Assembly (NCBI GenBank): GCA_020432165.1
Contig: JAGQGU010000011.1
Coordinates: 1 to 53,635, forward strand
From: Thermomicrobiales bacterium
Lineage (GTDB): Bacteria; Chloroflexota; Chloroflexia; Thermomicrobiales; UBA6265
Direction of reading: 5' to 3'
DNA length: 53,635 nt
The translations under genes were made by a program, and so were the position numbers. Of the stretch, positions 42,968-49,545 are shown one piece after another; the first letter of the stretch is position 1; every line of letters begins with the position of its first letter. A model generated the notes under the pieces. The model made no database searches. It saw only the letters and a program-made list of their open reading frames with translations, and was not told the origin of the DNA.

Positions 42968-43696
42968 CTAAAGCGGACCGGAAATACCGCCGTCCTTGCG
43001 AATTCTCCAGAAGTGCACGGCCATCAGGAAGGCCGCCACCAATGGCAGGAAGATCACATGCAGCGTATAGAAGCGAATGAGTGTGTTCTGACCGATCTGG
43101 AAGTCGCCCAGGAGCACGCGGCTCACCTGCGGGCCGATGATCGGGGTAGCGCCACCGATATTGGCACCTACGGTAACTGCCCAGTAAGCCAGCTGATCCC
43201 ACGGGAGCAGATAGCCAGTGAAGGAGAGCAGGAAGGTGACGACCAGAAGGAGTACACCGATAACCCAGTTGAACTCTCGCGGTGGCTTGTAGGAGCCGGT
43301 GTAAAAGACGCGACCCATGTGCAGGAAGACGGCGATCACCATACCCTGCGCCGCCCAGCGATGCATATTGCGCATGAGCTGACCGAAGGTCACGCTTCCT
43401 TCAATATCCTTCATGCTCTGATAGGCCAGATCGGTGGATGGCACATAGTAGAACATGAGCAGCACACCGGTCATGACCAGCACGAGGAACATGAAGAAGG
43501 AAAGACCACCCAAACAGAAGGTGTAGGTCACCTTGGTGGCGTAGCGCTTGATCTTGACCGGGTGAATGTGCAGGAAGACATTGCTGGCGATGATCAAAGC
43601 CTGGTTACGCTGGGTATCGGGATACCCATGCCGAACCACCGACCGCCACAATGCAGAGCCCGAAATACGGTCTGCCAGCGTTTGTTCGCGCCTCAT
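42968..43696 (-). CDS. qcrB: Cytochrome b N-terminal half (PetB/QcrB-like)
   Basis: This 242-residue protein has four membrane helices. The two heme pairs are visible: His in MRNMHRWAAQG and FLHMGRVF, and His in FYTLHVIFLP and FLMAVHFWRI. The motif FCLGG with Cys61 corresponds to the cysteine that binds heme ci in cytochrome b6 and in Bacillus QcrB, so a covalent third heme is likely. The substrate would be menaquinol. GAGGAGGA lies 6 bases before the ATG. It is the first gene of the operon. Confidence 0.93.
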   Translation of the reverse strand: MRREQTLADRISGSALWRSVVRHGYPDTQRNQALIIASNVFLHIHPVKIKRYATKVTYTFCLGGLSFFMFLVLVMTGVLLMFYYVPSTDLAYQSMKDIEGSVTFGQLMRNMHRWAAQGMVIAVFLHMGRVFYTGSYKPPREFNWVIGVLLLVVTFLLSFTGYLLPWDQLAYWAVTVGANIGGATPIIGPQVSRVLLGDFQIGQNTLIRFYTLHVIFLPLVAAFLMAVHFWRIRKDGGISGPL

Positions 43697-44095
43697 GCGA
43701 TGTCCTCCTCAAGAGATTCTCGCCCTCCCGGCGCGATATCTCCACAATAGTTGCTTTCCTACACGTGGTGGTAGTGCCGCTACGCGTGCGTTTCCAGATG
43801 CACGCACAGTGGCCCCCACCTTCATCCACGTGGTGCGTGGCTGTATTGTGCTGCCATTGTCACAGTTGGGTCAAGTGATTTGCGCACGTACAGTGGCCCA
43901 ATTGTCAGGAGATTCCCGTCAGCTTTGTCATGGTTGCTGGTATTCGCGCCCAGAGTGGCCTGGTGCTTCATGTGTGAGAGATACGGGATTGGTCTGGTAT
44001 GACAGAAATCGTCTCAGACCAACGCCCGGAGGCGTCCAGTTTCCAGGGATTGGATCGCAGCTGAGGCATTGTCCGTCGCCGCCTGGGGTATCGGA
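43697..44095. other. 399-base region without a gene, upstream of the bc operon
   Basis: No credible coding frame is present. It contains the promoter candidate at 43845-43874, about 140 bases of leader for the bc operon, and two copies of CACGTGGTG at 43762-43770 and 43827-43835. The rest, next to the end of the DUF3052-like gene, shows nothing I can name. Confidence 0.5.
43845..43874 (-). promoter_or_regulatory. Candidate promoter of the cytochrome bc operon
   Basis: On the minus strand TTGACC (43869-43874), an 18-base spacer and CACAAT (43845-43850). The -10 is weak (4 of 6). The resulting leader would be about 140 bases and includes repeated CACGTGGTG. Confidence 0.4.
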
Positions 44096-44698
44096 TCAGA
44101 GATCATGACTGCGACGGATGTAGCGAGTGGCGGTATTTTGCACCGAGACGGCACTGACCTTGGTATCGATGAATCCGCTGGCCCGCATCCGGCTGCGCAC
44201 AATGGCTTCGCTTAAGCCGTCCCGCTTACCTTTTGGGTAGATACACCATATGGGGAGGCAGGAGGCGGAATCCGCCTCCTGAAGGGCTGTCTCGAGATCG
44301 GACTCGGTGGTCAGTATGGCCACAATAACTTTGGCCAGATCCAGGGTGTCCGTGACGACGTCAACCAGAGCGGCGCGAAGTGTGTCATCGGTGACCTCCC
44401 CGATAACGAATGCTCGTTTCTCCTGTGAAATACCGAGCTTCTCGGCGAGAGTGGGTAGTGGTTTGAGCATGGCGGTGACCCAGCGATTCACCTCGGGCTC
44501 ACCGAGATTGAGCGCAAGAGGCTCTCCATGGGCGACCAGACAGAGATCATCGCCATCTGCAGTTACAGAGGAGATGGCAGATCGAGGGATGCGTGCCTTG
44601 ATCTCCCCACGGAGTATCAACTCCTGGCTCTCAAGGAGTACTCGTACCGTCCCGATCGCACCCCGCCAGTGCGCCGTCGCCTCTGCTTCACGTCCCAT
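44096..44698 (-). CDS. DUF3052-like protein
   Basis: This 200-residue protein has an N-terminal half with LLESQELILRGEIKARIP and ISSVTADGDDLCLVAHGEPL, forming a beta-rich domain. The C-terminal half has LPIWCIYPKGKRDGLSEAIVRSRM and ASGFIDTKVSAVSVQNTATRYI, which fit the pattern of DUF3052 proteins (small proteins of unknown function). No catalytic residues stand out. It is a single gene between the bc leader and tRNA-Val, ending convergent with nothing. Its own promoter is not clear. Confidence 0.65.
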   Translation of the reverse strand: MGREAEATAHWRGAIGTVRVLLESQELILRGEIKARIPRSAISSVTADGDDLCLVAHGEPLALNLGEPEVNRWVTAMLKPLPTLAEKLGISQEKRAFVIGEVTDDTLRAALVDVVTDTLDLAKVIVAILTTESDLETALQEADSASCLPIWCIYPKGKRDGLSEAIVRSRMRASGFIDTKVSAVSVQNTATRYIRRSHDL

Positions 44699-44789
44699 GT
44701 TTTCGTTTCACTTCCATGCTCGGTCTACCGGATTAGCGGATGCTTTGGAATGAGGATATCTTACCCAGCCTCCGGCACCATCTGCGCGG

Positions 44790-44827
44790 AGAAAACAACA
44801 AAACCGCCTGTCGTCGACAAGCGGTTT
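44790..44827 (-). terminator. Rho-independent terminator of tRNA-Val
   Basis: A 12-bp stem (44801-44812 with 44816-44827, one G-T pair) has a 3-base loop, and on the minus strand it is followed by TGTTGTTTTC. It lies 5 bases past the tRNA-Val 3' end. Confidence 0.88.
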
Positions 44828-44832
44828 GAGGG

Positions 44833-44906
<74 letters not shown>

Positions 44907-44921
44907 TCAATCAGCGTTCGG

Positions 44922-44951
44922 ATTATACACATTGGGTGGGTATGGCGACAA
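44922..44951 (-). promoter_or_regulatory. Promoter of tRNA-Val
   Basis: On the minus strand TTGTCG (44946-44951), an 18-base spacer and a perfect TATAAT (44922-44927). It ends 15 bases before the tRNA 5' end. Confidence 0.7.
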
Positions 44952-44999
44952 TGCGATCCGCGTAAGTTTCGGTCCCGATTGCGCCTTCGTGCCGAGCCA

Positions 45000-45029
45000 T
45001 TGACTTCGAGCGCTCGAAGTTTCTACGCT
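45000..45029 (+). promoter_or_regulatory. MerR-type promoter/operator of operon A
   Basis: TTGACT (45000-45005), an 18-base spacer and TACGCT (45024-45029). A perfect 18-bp palindrome, ACTTCGAGCGCTCGAAGT, spans 45003-45020 inside the long spacer. That layout (dyad between -35 and -10, spacer longer than 17) is the classic one for MerR activators, which bend the DNA to align the elements. The same architecture recurs before the aldo/keto reductase operon at 50445-50474. Confidence 0.85.
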
Positions 45030-45071
45030 CAACACATGATGTCAGCCCTTGTTCAAAAGAGGAGGATGGAT

Positions 45072-45521
45072 TTGGCGGATTATCCAATCCGAGAGGCTGC
45101 TCGTCTCGCTGGTCTTGCCGCAACAGCTATTCGCTATTACGAATCGATCGGTTTGCTGGATCCCCCGAAGCGCGACGCCAGTAGCGGTCACCGCGTGTAC
45201 TCCGACGCCGATCTGATGACGCTCGAAGCAGTGGCTTGCCTTCATGCGACCGGGCTCTCGATTCCTGATATGCGGAACTATCTGCAGAACAGTCGGCGTG
45301 GGATTGATGGAGCAGCATTGCAGATCGAACTGTTGAATGCTCAGGCCGAGCAGCTTGAGCGCGAGAGCGAGTATCTGGAACTAAGGCGCAGATATGTCGA
45401 TCTGAAAACCCGATTCTGGCAAGCAACGCTTGCCGGCGACGATTCCCTGGCCACGCGGTTGGCTGGAGAGGCATCAGCGATGGCAACTCGATTGTCTGAA
45501 GGTACGAGGAGATTTAAGTGA
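45072..45521 (+). CDS. MerR family regulator, AdhR/NmlR type (MerR1)
   Basis: This 149-residue MerR protein has an N-terminal winged helix (IREAARLAGLAATAIRYYE, then HRVYSDADLMTLEAVACLHATG) and a long C-terminal dimerisation coiled coil (about 80-125). Cys56 aligns with Cys52 of B. subtilis AdhR, the aldehyde/thiol-sensing residue; no other conserved metal cysteines are present. AGGAGG at 45060-45065 fixes the start at TTG 45072 (6-base spacing), which also aligns with MerR2. ATG codons at 45066 and 45036 are possible alternatives. It overlaps the adh gene by 4 bases and sits directly under the palindromic promoter. Confidence 0.9.
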   Translation: MADYPIREAARLAGLAATAIRYYESIGLLDPPKRDASSGHRVYSDADLMTLEAVACLHATGLSIPDMRNYLQNSRRGIDGAALQIELLNAQAEQLERESEYLELRRRYVDLKTRFWQATLAGDDSLATRLAGEASAMATRLSEGTRRFK

Positions 45522-46561
45522 AGGCAGCAATCTTTCGTGGTCCCGGAAGTATCGTCGTGGAAGAGCGACCTATCCCCACTATTCGGAATAATGGCGATGC
45601 GGTGGTGCGTATTGTTCGCTCCTGCGTCTGTGGCTCGGATCTCTGGTTTTACCGTGGCATCTCCGATCTGCCCCACGGGGGAGTTGGGCACGAGTTCATT
45701 GGTGTTGTGCATGAGACTGGCGCGGATGTGCACCACATCAAGCCAGGCGATTTTGTGATTGCACCATTCGCTTATAGCGACGGTACCTGTCCGAACTGCC
45801 AGGCAGGCTTTCAGACCGCCTGTGTGAGTGTTGGCTTCTTTGGTCAGGGTGGAGAGGACGATGGTGGTCAGGCGGAGTATGTGCGCGTACCAATGGCCGA
45901 TGGAACACTCTATCCGATCCCACGCGGAGACTATGCAGATGATGTGTTGGCCTCGTTGCTGACCCTCTCCGATGTCATGGGTACTGGCTATCACGCCGCC
46001 GTCAGTGCTCAGGTGAAAGCAGGGGATACGGTTGCTGTTGTTGGTGACGGAGCCGTGGGACTCTGCGGAGTGCTTTCCGCGAAAATGCTTGGTGCGACGC
46101 GCATTATCGCCATGAGTCGGCATGCTGACCGCCAGGCGCTTGCCCGCGAATTTGGGGCTACCGACATTGTTGAAGAACGCGGTGCCGATGCATTGGCTCG
46201 CATTATGGAACTCACAGATGGTGTTGGGGTCGATGCTGTTTTGGAGTGTGTCGGCACCCACGAATCCAATGAGACCTCCTTCGCCGTGGCACGGGCGGGG
46301 GCCATCGTCGGACGTGTCGGTGTCCCGCATGGGGTGGAGATTCCGGTAGAAGAGACCTTCTTTCGCAATGTGGGTATGCGCGGTGGGCCAGCGCCGGTGC
46401 GGGCATATATGGATACATTGTTACCCGAGGTGCTCTCAGGGCGAATCAATCCTGGCAAGGTGTTCGATCTCGAAATCGATCTGGACAATATCGCCGAAGG
46501 CTACGCTGCTATGGACGAACGCCGCGCCATTAAGGCATTGATCAAGGTGAGCGACCTGTGA
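45518..46561 (+). CDS. Zinc-dependent alcohol dehydrogenase
   Basis: This 347-residue medium-chain dehydrogenase has a catalytic zinc site with Cys in CVCGSD and GHEF (His-Glu), a structural-zinc loop with only three cysteines visible (CPNC and a later Cys, a variant seen in some bacterial ADHs), and an NAD(P) Rossmann fold with VVGDGAVGLCGVLSAKMLG. The start is GTG at 45518, overlapping merR1. Substrates are likely small alcohols or aldehydes, by analogy with AdhA controlled by AdhR. A hairpin (46573-46582 with 46593-46600, one bulge) lies before the next gene. Confidence 0.92.
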   Translation: MKAAIFRGPGSIVVEERPIPTIRNNGDAVVRIVRSCVCGSDLWFYRGISDLPHGGVGHEFIGVVHETGADVHHIKPGDFVIAPFAYSDGTCPNCQAGFQTACVSVGFFGQGGEDDGGQAEYVRVPMADGTLYPIPRGDYADDVLASLLTLSDVMGTGYHAAVSAQVKAGDTVAVVGDGAVGLCGVLSAKMLGATRIIAMSRHADRQALAREFGATDIVEERGADALARIMELTDGVGVDAVLECVGTHESNETSFAVARAGAIVGRVGVPHGVEIPVEETFFRNVGMRGGPAPVRAYMDTLLPEVLSGRINPGKVFDLEIDLDNIAEGYAAMDERRAIKALIKVSDL

Positions 46562-46613
46562 GTGATGTATGTATGAACACGGTTGCACAGTGCCGTTCAT
46601 GTGAAAGGGCTCT

Positions 46614-47150
46614 ATGGATACCAACCGACGAAGCATTCTTACCGCTATGGTTGGGGGAGTGATCTTCGCTCTCCTGGGAGGTAATCAGATGGCCAGGCTG
46701 CGGTTCGGGAAGATTCAGGATGATTCTGCGACTCCAGCGGCAAGCCCTGCGGCAACACCGGCTGCCCATACGGGCATTACGATTACGTTCGGGGATGTTG
46801 TTGTTCAGGGTGAGCTGTGGGACAACCCCACAGCTCGAGACCTGGTCTCTCTCCTGCCACTCGAACTGGTCTTCAGCGACTACAACTCTGTAGAGAAAAC
46901 TGCCAGCCTTCCTCGCGCGTTGACGATGAATGGCGTCCCTGCAGGTGCCGATCCCGAACCGTCCGATATTGGCTATTACGCACCGGGCAATGTGCTGGTG
47001 CTGTACTACGGTGATGTCGGCTACTGGAATGGAATCGTGCGACTCGGCAGAATGCTCGACAATGGAGAGGGAATCGTTGCGCAAACGAGCGATTTCACCG
47101 CTCGTATTGAGATTGCGACCGATGAAGTGAAAAGCGAGGCGACGCCATGA
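46614..47150 (+). CDS. Exported cyclophilin-like fold protein
   Basis: The 178-residue protein begins MDTNRRSILTAMVGGVIFAL, a signal peptide with twin Arg (Tat-like), then a low-complexity S/A/T/P linker (about 36-52). The C-terminal domain matches the cyclophilin-like (TM1367-type) family: GELWDNPTARDLVSLLPLEL, DYNSVEKTASLPRALTMNG, DIGYYAPGNVLVLYYGD and GIVRLGRM. This fold lacks the proline isomerase active site and has no known reaction. AAAGGG precedes the ATG. It overlaps the cupin gene by 4 bases. Confidence 0.85.
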   Translation: MDTNRRSILTAMVGGVIFALLGGNQMARLRFGKIQDDSATPAASPAATPAAHTGITITFGDVVVQGELWDNPTARDLVSLLPLELVFSDYNSVEKTASLPRALTMNGVPAGADPEPSDIGYYAPGNVLVLYYGDVGYWNGIVRLGRMLDNGEGIVAQTSDFTARIEIATDEVKSEATP

Positions 47151-47527
47151 AGCGATATACCTATCCAACTAACCTGGGACCGTCCGACTGGTTTACCGGT
47201 GCTGTCTATGTCGACACCATTCGTGTGCCTGATAGTAACACGGCTATTGGTGCTTCTCATGTGCATTTCACCCCGGGTGCCCGCACGCATTGGCATACCC
47301 ATCCCAAAGGGCAGACGCTCTATGTTACGGAGGGTGTTGGCTACGTATGCCGACGCGGAAGTGCACCCGAGGAGATTCGGGCCGGAGATATCATCTATTT
47401 TGAACCGAATGAGGAACATTGGCACGGCGCCACCTCTGATCGATTCATGGCGCACATCGCCATGCAGGAGGCAGATGCCGATGGCAAGGTCGTGATCTGG
47501 CTGGAGCCAGCAGAATTGGAGCAGTAG
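47147..47527 (+). CDS. Cupin domain protein
   Basis: This 126-residue single-domain cupin has HVHFTPGARTHWHTHPKGQTLYV (motif 1 with its histidines) and FEPNEEHWHGATSDRFMAHIAMQE (motif 2), so a metal site is likely. Related cupins are often fused or adjacent to carboxymuconolactone decarboxylase and sometimes act as lyases or oxygenases. It overlaps the preceding gene by four bases and the next by one (TAGTG). A degraded relative lies in operon B at 48601-48731. Confidence 0.9.
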   Translation: MKRYTYPTNLGPSDWFTGAVYVDTIRVPDSNTAIGASHVHFTPGARTHWHTHPKGQTLYVTEGVGYVCRRGSAPEEIRAGDIIYFEPNEEHWHGATSDRFMAHIAMQEADADGKVVIWLEPAELEQ

Positions 47528-47901
47528 TGTCCGCATCAGCATCGTGGTTGGCACCAATTGCCGACGAATCGTTCATGTATCTCACCACCACTGGCCGCGT
47601 AAGTGGCACCCCGCATCGCATCGAGATCTGGTTCGGTGTGGATCAGAATCGCATCTTGTTGATGGCTGGTGGCAGGGACAAATCAGACTGGGTGAAGAAC
47701 CTGATAGCTGATCCGCATGTGACTGTGGAAGTGGGGAATCAGACGCGCTCGGGTATGGCGTACGTTGTGTCACCAGATTCCGAAGATGATGCCCGCGCTC
47801 GCGAGCTCCTTGTCAGCAAATACGGCAAGGATCGCGATCTCGACGATTGGCGGGCTCGCTCGTTACCGGTTGTCATCACTTTCCCGGGCAACGATGTGTG
47901 A
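47527..47901 (+). CDS. Nitroreductase/quinone reductase, F420-type (DDN-like)
   Basis: This 124-residue protein begins with FMYLTTTGRVSGTPHRIEIWF and has GRDKSDWVKNLIADPHVTVEV, the marks of the split-barrel family that includes the deazaflavin F420-dependent DDN and pyridoxamine oxidase-like proteins. The family can use F420 or FMN; the cofactor here cannot be told. It starts with GTG in a TAGTG overlap with the cupin gene. A quinone- or aldehyde-reducing role would fit the operon. Confidence 0.85.
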   Translation: MSASASWLAPIADESFMYLTTTGRVSGTPHRIEIWFGVDQNRILLMAGGRDKSDWVKNLIADPHVTVEVGNQTRSGMAYVVSPDSEDDARARELLVSKYGKDRDLDDWRARSLPVVITFPGNDV

Positions 47902-47919
47902 GATGGCAAGGAGTCAGCA

Positions 47920-48294
47920 ATGAGTAATTGGACACCCGAGGAGCTTGCTGTGGTCGATCGCACCGATGAACTGCATGTTGCGGTAGAGCGGAGCGATGGT
48001 ACGCTGCGGGATTCCAGGATCGTTTGGGTTGTGCGTGTTGGTGATGACCTCTAGATCCGTTCAGCGCACGGCCTGGATGGTGCCTGGTATCGGGCGGCGG
48101 TGAAAACGCGCCTGGGACGTGTTACGGTCGCCGGCATTGAGCGCGATGTTCATCTGGAAGATGCTGCCGATCAGCTGAACCAGGAGATTGATGACGCGTT
48201 CTGGGCGAAGTACGGGCGGTATCCCGCTCAATACGTCGAGCCAGTGACCAACGAAGCGTCTCACTCCACAACGATCAGGCTGGTACCCAGATAG
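47920..48294 (+). pseudogene. DUF2255 gene interrupted by an amber codon
   Basis: The frame starts at ATG 47920, with AAGGAG before it, and reads DUF2255-like sequence on both sides of one TAG at 48052-48054. The 44 residues before the stop (ending VVRVGDDL) and 80 residues after it (IRSAHGLDGAWYRAAVKTR, then AQYVEPVTNE and IRLVPR) match the family with nothing missing. A Tyr codon usually stands at the stop position, so TAC to TAG would explain it. TAG is a normal stop in this genome (ftsK, glmU, prs and others end in TAG), so recoding is unlikely. A sequencing error is possible. Confidence 0.85.
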
Positions 48295-48304
48295 ATTCGG
48301 TCAG

Positions 48305-48595
48305 CTAGTCATTGAGGGGAGGATGATCGGTATGGATGGCCATTGACCGCCATACCGATTCGCCTTGGCGTTTGATGATGTGCCAACGATGCGCAGCCAC
48401 CGTGTTTCCCTTTGATGTTGTGTATTCCGGGACAGTAATCTCGTACTCATTGTCTTTCGCCAGGCTCACGCCCCCGATCACTGTCACGCCATCGGCAAAC
48501 TCGATGATGCAATCGGTAGACGATTCGCCGCCATCGTCCACGCCAAGTTGACCACCATGGAATGCATGGCTATGTGGAAAACTGAAACGGAGCAT
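48305..48595 (-). CDS. Conserved-looking protein of unknown function
   Basis: This 96-residue protein shows FADGVTVIGGVSLAKDNEYEI and TVAAHRWHIIKRQGESVWRSM, beta-rich with no recognised domain, signal or membrane segment. ATG 48595 is preferred because a GAAAGGG site lies upstream; a TTG at 48604 overlaps the stop of the cupin relic. It is the last frame of operon B. I cannot assign a function. Confidence 0.5.
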   Translation of the reverse strand: MLRFSFPHSHAFHGGQLGVDDGGESSTDCIIEFADGVTVIGGVSLAKDNEYEITVPEYTTSKGNTVAAHRWHIIKRQGESVWRSMAIHTDHPPLND

Positions 48596-48600
48596 CGTGG

Positions 48601-48731
48601 TCAAGCCCTTTCGGCATACTCGTCATCGGTCACGTGTTCACCCCAGTTTACGAGATGTCTCTGGTCATTAGGCTCTGCAATCGCCATATGGGCCATGAAG
48701 CGGCGCCCTGCCAATGCTCCTCACCGGGGCT
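48601..48731 (-). pseudogene. C-terminal remnant of a cupin gene
   Basis: Directly after, and in part overlapping, the end of the decarboxylase gene, the minus strand reads SPGEEHWQGA in one frame (cupin motif 2, compare PNEEHWHGA of the intact cupin). After a frame change near 48697 it reads RRFMAHMAIAEPNDQRHLVN, then WGEHVTDDEYAERA and stop. The intact cupin has RFMAHIAMQE at the same place. About the first two thirds of the gene and a few bases inside it are missing. It is probably the remains of a cupin that once followed, or was fused to, the decarboxylase. Confidence 0.7.
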
Positions 48732-49059
48732 CTGCCTCCTCGCGCTCTTCAAGGACAGTCCGCAATGTGGTCACCGCATTGATGGCGCACGGCCAGCCAG
48801 CATAGAACGCCAACTGCGTAATCACTTCGACCAGCTCCTCCTGGGTGACGCCGTTGTCGAGTGCTCGTCCCATGTGAGACTTCAGTTGACTGCTGCGATC
48901 AAGAGAGAGCAGGGCCGCTACGGTGATCAGACTGCGATCTCGTTGCGAAAGTCCTGGTCGCGCATAGACATCGCCAAACAGAACATCGTCGGTAAGCTCT
49001 GCCAGTTTCGGTGCAATATCGCCCATAAGTTGCTGGGCGCGGCTTGGTTCCTGGGTCAT
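48721..49059 (-). CDS. Carboxymuconolactone decarboxylase (AhpD-like fold) protein
   Basis: This 112-residue helical protein has RPGLSQRDRSLITVAALLSLDRSSQL, HMGRALDNGVTQEELVEVITQLAFYAGWPCAINAV, the CMD family signature. The Cys in GWPCAINA is the only Cys and is not the usual CxxC, so a thiol peroxidase role like AhpD is unlikely. In B. subtilis the AdhR regulon also contains a CMD protein (YraC). It lies 23 bases downstream of merR2. The C-terminal residues after VLEEREEAEPR run into the cupin relic. Confidence 0.9.
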   Translation of the reverse strand: MTQEPSRAQQLMGDIAPKLAELTDDVLFGDVYARPGLSQRDRSLITVAALLSLDRSSQLKSHMGRALDNGVTQEELVEVITQLAFYAGWPCAINAVTTLRTVLEEREEAEPR

Positions 49060-49082
49060 CTTGTTTCCTCTAAAGCATGCCG

Positions 49083-49541
49083 TTAAGCCTCGGTTCGTGA
49101 GAGAGGTCTGGGCAGATTCATTTCGTCGGCGATGGCATTTGTCGTGGCACCACAGGCAGCGATGGCGACAGGATCACCCTGTTCGACCGCGTGCCAGTAG
49201 GCGATCTTCGCCTCCACGTACCTGATGCGGGCTGTGATCTGCTCGATCTCATGCGCCAGATGATCGCGTTGGGTCGTCAGCAGCTCGGCCTGCTCGCGCG
49301 CTTTGTCAGCACCCATGCGGCGGTTGCTCAGATAGGAGCGCATATCTGCAATCGACATCCCCGTCGCGCTCAGGCAGGCGATCATCGTCAGGTGATCGAC
49401 ATCATCCTGGCTATAGACGCGTTGCTTGCTGCTGGTATCGCGATTGATCCGCTCTATCAGACCAATGCGTTCGTAATAGCGCAGCGTGCTATCCGGTAGT
49501 CCGCATATCTGCGCGGTTTCGCTGATGGTGTATGTCTTCAT
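49083..49541 (-). CDS. MerR family regulator, AdhR/NmlR type (MerR2)
   Basis: This 152-residue protein is a paralogue of MerR1 with the same layout. The DNA-binding part is TISETAQICGLPDSTLRYYERIGLI and QRVYSQDDVDHLTMIACLSATGMSIADM, followed by a coiled coil (about 80-120). Cys56 again aligns with AdhR Cys52; the additional Cys13 is not in MerR1. The gene lies 4 bases after the aldo/keto reductase and before the decarboxylase, so it is autoregulated with them from the palindromic promoter at 50445-50474. Confidence 0.9.
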   Translation of the reverse strand: MKTYTISETAQICGLPDSTLRYYERIGLIERINRDTSSKQRVYSQDDVDHLTMIACLSATGMSIADMRSYLSNRRMGADKAREQAELLTTQRDHLAHEIEQITARIRYVEAKIAYWHAVEQGDPVAIAACGATTNAIADEMNLPRPLSRTEA

Positions 49542-49545
49542 ACGA

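Noticed and set aside
48052-48054. Pyrrolysine or other recoding of the TAG in the DUF2255 gene
   Set aside because: TAG is an ordinary stop in many genes of the window, and no recoding signal is seen. Recent mutation or read error is simpler.
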